From NCBI GenBank assembly GCA_022376515.1, contig WTXI01000428.1, positions 1-26,714 of the forward strand: DNA of 26,714 nucleotides, in the 5' to 3' direction. The translations under genes were made by a program, and so were the position numbers. The notes beneath the pieces were generated by a model. It searched no databases, was not told the DNA's origin, and saw only the letters and a list, made by a program, of their open reading frames with translations. Of the stretch, positions 1 to 7,761 are shown one piece after another. This DNA comes from Lactifluus volemus (Eukaryota; Basidiomycota; Agaricomycetes; Russulales; Russulaceae). Numbering within the stretch: the stretch's first letter is position 1; each line of letters begins with the position of its first letter.

Positions 1-456
1 GAGATGTGACCCCTTGAGATACGAGCCATGATACCTGTAAATCTGAATATCCAGGCCAGGGAAGGTAAAAAGCGAAAAGAACAAACTTTGTGACATGAGG
101 AGAATCCAGCTGAGATAATATTTGAATTTCTTGTTGGATATCCTCAATCTCATCCTCAGCGCTCTCGAGGTCAATAATCTTGATCGCGACCGTCTTCTGC
201 GTCCGCTTATCATATCTGTAGAAAACGTGGGTAAAAGGTGCAATAATATGTTAACGAATGACATACGCCTTGAAGACCTCGCCGAAAGAACCCTTGCCTG
301 ACTACACTCGTTTCACCGACTTTTGTACGCAGGGTTGAGAAAACACACCGATTCTGTCCTGCTTTACATAAAATTCTTCGGGATCCGAATGGGGAGAGTC
401 CTAATGGGGAGAGAATTTAAGATATACATGGAATGTCGTGTGGCGGACCTCACCAT
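1..456 (-). CDS. GCK-III (MST/Sid1-like) STE20-family protein kinase, 5' part
   Basis: N-terminal part of a Ser/Thr kinase; the rest lies beyond the left edge. Spliced exons 454-456, 349-400, 267-297, 87-215 and 1-34 (introns of 53, 51, 51 and 52 nt, all GT-AG) give a start followed by [20 protein letters not shown], the glycine-rich loop, then [18 protein letters not shown] with the ATP-binding lysine and the acidic stretch typical of GCK-III kinases, then [15 protein letters not shown]. By family knowledge these kinases act in polarity, septation and Hippo/SIN-like signalling. The first coding exon is only the ATG. Kinase family is certain; the exact orthologue cannot be named without the C-terminal part. 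Confidence 0.9.
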
Positions 457-686
457 TTGGTATACTCAACTAACGGCAAAGTGGGTATACGTGCGAGTTC
501 ACTGTGGTAGAGCACTGAGAAATACCTAGAGGAAACACAGAGAAGCACTGGAATTAAGACAGCGGTAGAAAGGAGAGAAAGAGAGAGATAAAAGAGAAGG
601 TAGGAGCAGAGTAAAGAAACTGATAGATGTGCACAAGTCTCAGGGCGGGGCGGGGCAGCACTACGCCTGTGTCCTTTCATCACGTG

Positions 687-1151
687 CTAACGCCATTTCA
701 GATACGCCCCTGCTGGCTTCACTACCTTGCTCATTCCTTCCATCACGTCGAATCCAAAGCCAAGTCCAGCTCTTTTTTCGTTCATCTGCGAACCATTCTC
801 GGTGTCTGTGGCTCGACGGCGATAGCGCGCGACTGATCGCTCAGAGAGTGTAGGCCACGTCAGCCCGTAATGTCGAATGACGAGTCCCAACAGAGTAGCA
901 AGCACGAGCGCAAGTGAACATGCGACGATGATATGAAAATCTTCGGACGCGGGATCGCCACCCTGGGGTTGGTGCAGTGGCTTAGCGATGATGATTTTGC
1001 CACTATCCGTCGAATATTGAACGAAAGAGTCTTGCTCGTCGGGGACAACAGAACGAGATGGATGATGGGCACGAGCACTCGATAATGAGATTTGGAGAAA
1101 GACAAGAGTGAGCATGTAGTAATGTCGGGTGTCCTGACGATATGTTGACAT
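687..1151 (-). CDS. small membrane protein with signal peptide and one TM helix, unknown function
   Basis: Single-exon frame of 154 codons, not recognised. The N-terminus carries a hydrophobic run (YYMLTLVFLQISLSSARA) that looks like a signal peptide. A hydrophilic segment of about 55 residues follows, then one strong membrane helix near residues 74-93 (IIVACSLALVLATLLGLVI) followed by a basic stretch (RYRRRA) on the presumed cytoplasmic side, and a tail ending in AGAYLKWR. This suggests a type I single-pass protein. It lies upstream of and in the same direction as the kinase gene, about 230 bp away. No frame breaks are needed. The layout supports a real gene, but there is no family match from memory, and an upstream non-coding exon is possible. 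Confidence 0.5.
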   Translation of the reverse strand: MSTYRQDTRHYYMLTLVFLQISLSSARAHHPSRSVVPDEQDSFVQYSTDSGKIIIAKPLHQPQGGDPASEDFHIIVACSLALVLATLLGLVIRHYGLTWPTLSERSVARYRRRATDTENGSQMNEKRAGLGFGFDVMEGMSKVVKPAGAYLKWR

Positions 1152-1753
1152 CTTTTGTGCAGCGCAGTCGACGTTACTTTGTTATGGGAAGAATGAGGTC
1201 CAAACGGACGCAGATGCAAACTACTGGATCGGCCGTCCTTGCTGAATGTCGCCTGACTACGTAGTTAAATTTGAAATCGCCGGATTTCCAAGTTCTCAAA
1301 CAGACCACCGCTGCATTTCTCACCTCATGCTGTTGGAACGATCCGGAAGCAATGGCCCCAGTGATCCTGCTGAACAGTCTCTCACACCCTACAGCCGTGA
1401 ATACTTTAGACGCCATTGCCGTCTTTTAGGCCACATCACGAATCGGCTGAGCTGCGCAGCCGTAGTCCCGAAGTTACGAAACGATGCATGGTGTAGCTCT
1501 GGTTTGATATTACGATCATACGCTCGATGCCAACTCGGATTTGTGACGTCTACTGCCGCATGATAACACATTTCACACGTCGAATTTGAGGAAGGAATGC
1601 GTAATGGTACACTATTCGAGCTTTCTGCATGTAAATCAATACCAACTAGTATGAACTGAAAGGATCAGACACAGATGTACTATGAAACACTTAGCACCCC
1701 CGTCCCATGGGATCCGCTACGCCGTGATTAGTCTGTTGCAAAATGTTATGACA
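1152..1753. other. intergenic stretch, no supported gene
   Basis: About 600 bp between the start of the small TM-protein gene and the stop of the CDF carrier, both on the minus strand. It should hold the promoter of the former and the terminator of the latter. Only short overlapping frames are present, none with a recognisable domain, and I saw no convincing TATA box, repeat or RNA gene. Confidence 0.5.
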
Positions 1754-3646
1754 TCAAATATACTTCTTCCGATGTTCCTGTGGATATTGAGTAAGAGCTT
1801 GACGAGAGAAGTAATCAGGGCGCTGACTGGGGTATGTGTCGTCTCATGATCGACATGAACGAATGCCCTTCCAACATTCGGCAACACCTCTATCTTGTCT
1901 TGCAATTTTTGACTGATATCGTGTGCCTTCCATAGGGGTGTACCCGCATCCATCACGACGTCAACTTCAACGAAATAATCCTGACGAAAGCAATCAAATA
2001 CTATCACTAGGCGTAGAATGTGTCCAGACGAACGGGCCCACTCTGCAACAGAGTCAGTCGAGCATCAGAACGAGAAGACAGCAAGTGACATACGTGATAA
2101 GCGCGGACGGTATCGACTTTCTCAATTTCATCGCTGAATGTCATTGCCTTGTAAATGATGAGTTGAAGAAAGTCGTGAGGAGCCGATTTTCCCGCCAGTA
2201 GCTCAAACTGGGCATAGATAGTGCGACCCCAGGCTACAATAACAACGAGAGCGATCTGCATCCAAGTAAGCCGCGATAAACTATATGTGTGGCTCGTTAC
2301 TCACAATTATTGCTCCCATTGGGTCCAGATCTAGGTTAATCAGGTTACGGTGAACACGGATTTATGGATGGACTGCATACACCATGCTAACTTGCTACCT
2401 CCGGCCGACATAAGGAGACCTGAACCAAAAGCGTTAACAAGGTCGCGCGTTGTTAGTGGGGAAGTTTCACCAAAAGAATTTATGAACAAGTCGTTGCGAT
2501 GGTCCTCCCAGAGCACCGCAACCTGGCTCGACTTTGATCGTAACGAATGGCAATAAAGGAATAAAAGAAACTTGACACCTTCAAGTCGATTAGTGCAGCC
2601 AAAGTAATCCAAGCGACAAGCCTACCCAAGGCTGAGGCCACCGCAACAACAGAAGGCACATGAAACTGGTTTAACGTTTGGCCGTGGTGGGTGATGAGAT
2701 CTCGTGCGGATTCAATGATCACAACGAGGTTAACGGATTCCATGCTAAGCGCAAGTCATGACCGGCCCAATGCATGAAAAAGCACAATGACGCACAGAAA
2801 ACCTGAAGAGATATCAGTAAGGTTTACGAAAGCGGCGCGGAGGGTAAAATATTACCGTAGACCACGTTGCCTATGGTCTCAAGTCGCGCGCCACCCACTG
2901 GCCACTTGTTGACATCCATCTTGTTTGCCTTGCGATGCATGTAGTAAAGGAAGAAATTGCTACCGGCGTCGAATACCGAGTCAATGCCGGTGGCCAAAAG
3001 CGATAGTGAAGCGGATGAGATGGCGGCATACACTATTTAAAAATCAACCAATAGAAAAGGTCGTTAGGGAAAATTCCAACTAACATTGTATCACCACGAG
3101 GGCGATATTGCCGACGAGACTCGCGTTCACTGCAATTTTGACCTGTATCATCTTTAGGTAAGATGACTATTTAAGAAGATGGGCGAGGAGGGCTCACGGG
3201 CAGACGAGAGGTCTCCTCCTCGTTCCTAGCATCTTCTGTGTGTTCTTCCATGGGTTTTAAGAGATATGAGATTAGCTATTCACGGAATGTTAGCGAGAAG
3301 TAGAAAGAAAAAGTAAGGGAAAGAGAGACAGACGGCATTCTGTTTCTTGTGAAAATTTGCGAGAGGTTTGCCTCGCTTACGGCTACGAAGCTCTGAGATC
3401 TCTGCATCGGACTTGAATCCATGGCCAATATTGTAAGGATCTTTAGGCGTTGTTACAGTGACCGAGTTCTCTGCGTCCGCATTTGTGTCATCTGCTAATC
3501 GAAGATCAGTTACCACTCTGTCGGGCACCTGCGGAAAGAGAGAATTAGAAATAGCACGACTAAATTTTTAAAAAACGACAAACCGTAGGGGACGAATTTA
3601 AATTATTAACTGGAGGTGAAACGGAGACTGAGAGTGCTTTTGACAT
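1754..3646 (-). CDS. Mn2+-type cation diffusion facilitator (CDF/MTP) transporter
   Basis: Metal/proton antiporter of about 405 residues in 14 exons, all joining in frame. After a hydrophilic N-terminus (KDPYNIGHGFKSDAEISELR), membrane segments start at about residue 113. The metal-site motifs are DSVFD (about 149-153) and DHRND (about 258-262). Both are DxxxD, which in this family marks the manganese branch; zinc carriers have HxxxD. The cytoplasmic C-terminal domain is present (YFVEVDVVMDAGTPLWKAHD, then FVHVDHETTHTPEHRKKYI and stop). The start chosen is the ATG of MSKALSVSVSPP, because exon 2 begins directly after an acceptor. Two internal exons are tiny (7 nt at 2796-2802, 9 nt at 2034-2042). 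Likely role: moving Mn2+ out of the cytosol into Golgi or vacuole, inferred from the family. Confidence 0.95.
2034..2042 (-). other. 9-nt microexon of the CDF gene
   Basis: Three codons (Ser-Gly-Pro) between an intron ending TTGCAG and one starting GTTCGT and ending CGTCAG. The product reads DTVRAYHSGPDYFVEV, matching the family at the start of the cytoplasmic domain. Skipping it keeps the frame, so it could also be optional. Confidence 0.75.
2796..2802 (-). other. 7-nt microexon of the CDF gene
   Basis: Bounded by a 53-nt intron ending CTCTTCAG and a 51-nt intron starting GTGCGT. It completes a Gly codon, gives Phe, and starts a Leu codon, so the protein reads VVYGFLMES, the expected CDF sequence at this point. 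Skipping it breaks the frame. Confidence 0.8.
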
Positions 3647-4098
3647 GGCCTGGTGAGGAATGGAGGGGAGGCCAAGGTAATGGTATGGCCTGGGAATATT
3701 ATCAATCAGACTAGTTACCCTTGCTCTGGTCTGACCCGACTGTTTGGTTACCAAAAATCTCATGGATCCACTGCCAGTCCTCTTCCTTCTCGCGTGCGTG
3801 TACAATCTCATACCCTTGTTGTCTTATATTAAACCTTAACCAGATTTCTTATTATTATCCTTTGTTTCCTCCTTTTATTAGACCGACCCTTACTCCGATC
3901 CTTTTGGGAGCTTTTGGTTGCCAGCGCACGCTCCAATGTCGGTATGAATCCCGCAAGACATCGACGTTTTGCTCCAGATGGGGAGACGTGGGAGATGGAT
4001 ATTAGAAATAGGATGGGTTGATACTTCTGTACGTCCAGCCGTGGCTCAGTCCAATTCGAAATCCTCCTCATGGTTTTCATTAGTTGTCTTGTAGTCCG

Positions 4099-4193
4099 CC
4101 AATATCTGAATTCACGTGGATTCTGTTCTGATTCTGACCAATGATGACGAGCTCTATCTTAACGTCAGATCTACTACTTGCTCGCGTATAAAA
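4099..4193 (+). promoter_or_regulatory. putative plus-strand promoter (CCAAT x2, E-box, TATA)
   Basis: CCAAT at 4099-4103 and again at 4138-4142, a CACGTG E-box at 4113-4118, and TATAAAA at 4187-4193, all upstream of the ATG at 4277. The spacing fits a polymerase II promoter for the plus-strand gene. Elements were identified by consensus only. Confidence 0.45.
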
Positions 4194-4276
4194 CTGGGCA
4201 GGTATGAGCTCGAAACCGACACCTCAGCTCCAATTTCCTACCTTAAAGCTTCCTCTATCACTTAAAGATATTCTTC

Positions 4277-4858
4277 ATGAGATTACCGTCGAGCTCTTCT
4301 CTTCTTCTTGCATCATTGGCAATGTCGTCTTCGACTTCGTCTCTTTCAGCTCTTGCCGCTCCCGCGTCTCCCCAGAAACGCTCGCTGTCCGCTTCAGTTT
4401 CGCCCAGTGACCATGGCTCGACCACTCACTCACACAGTATGCTTACCGGGCTGCGCCTCTATTTTATTTTCTAACGCCGCTACAGATCATATGCGAACCA
4501 GGGGTGTAGTGGAAGCAGTGGAAAAGATCTGCGGCGGTCTCCTGCCTGAACCCTTGACAAACTTTGCACCGTATTTGCAAAGGCAGAAATGGCGGCCGAC
4601 TCACTCAAGGGAGTAATTGAGGAACCATCCTCTAAGGTGTCTTTGCGGGGAGAGGCGGAGCGCTCAGTGAAGGCTGATTCACCCTCCGCCATCGTTCAGG
4701 ATTTGCCACAGGTGCCTCCCGCGTTGGGGGCGGGCTCGGCAACGCTTTCTCTCTCGACTCTGTTCTCGGGAAGGGCCATTAAGTCCCCATCCAGCGATGG
4801 TATTCATCCTCTCCACTTTTGTGCTACAGCTCTCGTGTCCAGCTCGCATTGTTCATAA
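4277..4858 (+). CDS. hypothetical Ser-rich, possibly secreted protein
   Basis: Not recognised. A start about 85 bp after a TATA box opens a frame with a short hydrophobic core (SLLLASLAM) and a Ser/Ala-rich segment ending APASPQKR, a possible signal peptide plus Kex2-like site. A 5' exon runs to 4436, an intron of about 49 nt follows (GTATGC to CTACAG), then HMRTRGVVEAVEKICG. A second intron of 50 nt (GTCTCC to AGGCAG) would join in frame to EMAADSLKGVIEE and a Ser/Ala/Pro-rich tail ending at 4858. If the second intron is not spliced, the protein ends at 4616. An alternative last intron is also possible. Low confidence in the exact model. Confidence 0.35.
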
Positions 4859-5090
4859 TTATTGTTGTAACAGCTCTTTCGTCCCACATGTTTCGATCTT
4901 AGTGCAGCGCTTCGAACCCTGCTCCTTTTTCAGTATTATAAATCTATATTTCAGATTCACCACTACAACCATAATGCATAATGTCTTGGTGTGGTGTACT
5001 GTTCCACGGTGGCTCGATGGCGCGTGCGTAGGAGTCAGGCTGGGACTAAATAAAACCCTTTCCATCAATCAGAATCCCCTGTACTTCAGT

Positions 5091-5715
5091 TTAAAGGAGG
5101 GCCTTGATGCCGTCTGCCTTGTGCAAGGCTTGAAGGTGGTCATTGCCTGTCAGGATTTTTAAACTCGACAGGCCGTGGCTCAAAGCTGGGATCTGCTCAC
5201 CGCCAACATGTTTCTGATCTGGAAATATGTAGTGTATCAGTGTCAAAATGACCCACATTTGTAGCGGTGAGCTCACTGATGAAGATATTCGGTACACTCC
5301 GTTGGCTCGTCAGCTGTAAGAGGTATCCCTGAATCTCAGGTCCATCGTCCCGGAGATCCAGCCTGATAAGTCCCTTGCACGGTCGGCTCTCGTTGGCGCT
5401 ACATCACGGAGAGTAACACGACGCACTCCAGAACTTTGACGTGTACATCCGGAAACCGAGCCGAGAACAAGTCCTTGGCACTTTTGCAGTACGGACAATA
5501 GGATTTCGAGAAGATCACAACTCTATTTTCGGTGATAGTTTGCTGTGTACACCGCTAGCGTTTAGTGGAACAGTAATTTTTCTACGAGGCGATATACGCA
5601 CATTAACAAGATCTTTAACTGCTATCTCCTTGAGCTGTCTGGGTGATGGACTCGATGACGAAGCTGTTGATGTTGAAAATAAGGCGGAAAAAAGAGAGAA
5701 TGCTCGACGGGACAT
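5091..5715 (-). CDS. dithiol (class I, CPYC) glutaredoxin
   Basis: Glutathione-dependent thiol-disulfide oxidoreductase. The core reads VIFSKSYCPYCKSAKDLF, with the CPYC active site, then PDVHVKVLELDLRDDGPEI, the glutathione-binding SVPNIFI (cis-Pro) and the HVGG motif, ending LHKADGIKALL. Introns are at about 5520-5600 (GTATAT donor, exact ends uncertain), then 64, 58 and about 57 nt. The N-terminus MSRRAFSLFSALFSTSTA is basic, hydroxylated and low in acidic residues, so it could be a mitochondrial or ER leader. No frame break was found. The ATG lies only 12 nt from the end of a transposon remnant, so promoter and 5' UTR must lie within or beyond that element. Identity is firm; compartment is inferred. 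Confidence 0.93.
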
Positions 5716-5727
5716 ATTGTAGCGGTA

Positions 5728-5750
5728 CAGTAGACTTTTTAATAATGCAT
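5728..5750 (+). repeat. left terminal inverted repeat
   Basis: 23-nt repeat beginning CAGTAGAC; it pairs with the right end with mismatches at positions 6 and 14. Confidence 0.8.
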
Positions 5751-5802
5751 GGCCTCATAATGCATAACCCTCATACTGCATGACATTACATGGGATCCCA
5801 AC

Positions 5803-6330
5803 TTGGGACATAGGGAAAATGCTCAAATTTTGCATATTGCATATTGCATTGCCCCTAGGGAGTATTTATGCATTACGAAAATCTCGATAGGCATGAGTGA
5901 GTATGGACAACAAGGCCAAACAAGGGAAAACAATAGCGAACAATGGCAATGTCAATCCATGTCGCGTCGTGTTGTGTCTGTTGCTCTTGTGGATGGCCCA
6001 CATGGCCTGACTCTCTCTGAAGCTACGAAATAGTACACACCTGTTCTGCCTGCACAATACCATCGCTTCCTATCATACCTATGCCTCCAGAACGATCTGA
6101 GCTCAGGAGAAAGCCCCGCCAGAAGCCTGGTCCATTATGGACGACAAGGAGCCATCCACATTTGCCAGCAACTTGAGGACTGTCTTGAGGCAGGTGGGGA
6201 ACACATCCTTGAGTTGTTGCACAACCTTCGTCGCTTCCGGGCCCAGCTGAGAAGGGAGGAGTTGCAGAATGTGAAGCAGACAACGTTGGAAGACTTGTGG
6301 GGTAACTCAGGCAAGCGAGCTGAACAGTAA
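5803..6330 (+). pseudogene. degenerate frame inside the transposon, likely transposase C-terminus
   Basis: One reading frame stays open for about 175 codons, interrupted only by a TAG at 6031-6033. The second part is charged and helix-like (ELLHNLRRFRAQLRREELQ) and ends near KQTTLEDLWG. That resembles the Lys/Gln-TTLxxFW-type tails I recall from pogo/Tigger-like transposases. No DDE catalytic core or DNA-binding domain can be seen, so this would be a leftover C-terminal piece. Attribution to transposase is an inference from position and tail character. Confidence 0.5.
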
Positions 6331-6423
6331 CATCACACATATGTCACAGATGTCACATTATGTCACAACTTTCCTTAATGCATATACCTCATAATGCATA
6401 GGGTTAGGGGGGCTCCCGAGCTT

Positions 6424-6446
6424 ATGCATTATGAAAAAGTGTACTG
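6424..6446 (-). repeat. right terminal inverted repeat
   Basis: Inverted partner of the left end, ending GTGTACTG on the plus strand and followed by the TA target dinucleotide. Confidence 0.8.
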
Positions 6447-6532
6447 TACCTGTGGTGTGAAAGACAAAAGGATAACACGTGGCAAATAGACCAGTTGGTG
6501 TACTTTTTGTACCTGATCGTCACGATCCAACT

Positions 6533-7704
6533 ATGTCTATTGCGAGATGTGTAAACAAAATAATGGATCGCATCGCCCCTCTCGTTCTGGCAGAGAAATG
6601 GGATAATGTGAGTTCGACCATCGAAAGCGGTAAAACGGTCAAACTAATTAGCCGTGCGTCGTTTGAGGTCGGATTATTACTAGGTCACCACATCCCATCT
6701 CTAAATCTCACTTCAAACGAATCATGATATTGTTTATACAGAGGCCCCTTATCAGCAGCAGCAGCGCCCCTCGCAGAACATCCTGTTAACGGTCGAGTGA
6801 GCTCCCCCTTCACAGATTTCGAGCTACCAGTAATTACCATTCGGCGGAAAAAAATAAAGCCTCACAACACGCGTTGTTGACGAAGCGCTATCGCTACCCG
6901 CGTCTGTGATCGTCGCGTACCATCCACCCATCTTCAAACCCCTCTCTTCCCTGACACTGTCCAACCCGCTCCAAACCTCTTTGCTCCGTTGTGCCACCGC
7001 GGGCATCTCTCTATATAGCCCCCACACCGCGCTCGACTCAGTTTACGGTGGCATCAACGACTGGCTTGCGTCTGGCTTGGGCAGCGGCCGCGTCGATCTC
7101 ATCGGGGATGAGCATCCCAGTGGAAGAGGTGGTTCGGGGAGGCTTTTGAGATTGAATGAGAAGACTACGATATCGAGTTTGATAGGGCGTGTGAAACAGC
7201 ACTTGGGTCTGACTCGATGTTGGTGTCTCTCACGCATAATTTCACTGCTGTCACCAAGGCTGAGACTTTTGAACATCTCTAGTGCAAGTAGCACTAGGGA
7301 CTGACAGTCTCGACGACGATGTTCAATCAGTGGCGATCTGCGCTGGTTCCGGGGGCTCAATGTTATGCGGAGTGGATGCTGATGTTTATTTCACGGGAGA
7401 AATGTCACATGTAAGGCCACGTTAGGCTCTCAGGCTTCTCGAAGTCGAACTCACACATGCACAGCATGAAGTTCTAGCCGCTGTTGCGGCAGGAAGGAAC
7501 GTCATTCTTTGTAAGTTCTCGGATCAAACCCTTTATGAAGAATGCTCAGAAGACCTTTCAGGTGGACACACCAATACCGAGCGGGGTTACTTGCCCATCC
7601 TCGCAGCCAAGTTGCGGGCAGAACTCGAAATGGACGAAGATGGGTTTAAAGCGGCGGAAATTCATATTAGTCGAGAAGATAAACACCCTCTGGACTTTGC
7701 CTAG
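6533..7704 (+). CDS. NIF3: NIF3 / DUF34 (YbgI-like) family protein
   Basis: Conserved metal-binding family from bacteria to man; its biochemical role is not settled, with GTP cyclohydrolase-type and NGG1-interaction claims. The protein starts MSIARCVNKIMDRIAPLVLA, then EKWDNVGLLLEAPYQ, NILLTVDLTTRVVDEALSLP, and VAYHPPIFKPL with a metal-binding His. SPHTALDSVYGG gives a second His/Asp site, then HLGLTRLQVALG, AGSGGSMLCGVDADVYFTGE and finally GHTNTERGYLP with the C-terminal His/Glu pair. All known ligand positions are present. There are at least six introns, all in frame. The end is HISREDKHPLDFA at 7704. The gene is divergent from the glutaredoxin and convergent with NDUFS2, whose stop is only 57 bp away. 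Confidence 0.95.
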
Positions 7705-7761
7705 TATCGTCAGACAATTAATTTACCGGGGATCTGAGAGGTGATATCTATAGATTGCTGC

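Larger units (their letters stand above)
5728..6446. mobile_element. pogo/Tc1-mariner-like deletion derivative (719 bp)
   Basis: Ends match as terminal inverted repeats of 23 nt with two mismatches: CAGTAGACTTTTTAATAATG on the left and CAGTACACTTTTTCATAATG read inward from the right. A TA dinucleotide sits on both sides (5726-5727 and 6447-6448), the usual Tc1-mariner target duplication, and CAGTA ends are typical of pogo-type elements. Subterminal copies of ATAATGCAT recur near both ends. The interior keeps a decayed frame (separate entry) but is too short for a whole transposase, so the element is non-autonomous. It fills the gap between the divergent glutaredoxin and NIF3 genes. Confidence 0.8.

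Noticed and set aside
4900..4930. tRNA-like B-box (TTCGAACCCTGC)
   Set aside because: No matching A-box, acceptor stem or anticodon arm could be built around it.
4971..4990. ATAATGCAT-like motif as a second transposon end
   Set aside because: No terminal CAGTA sequence or inverted partner nearby.
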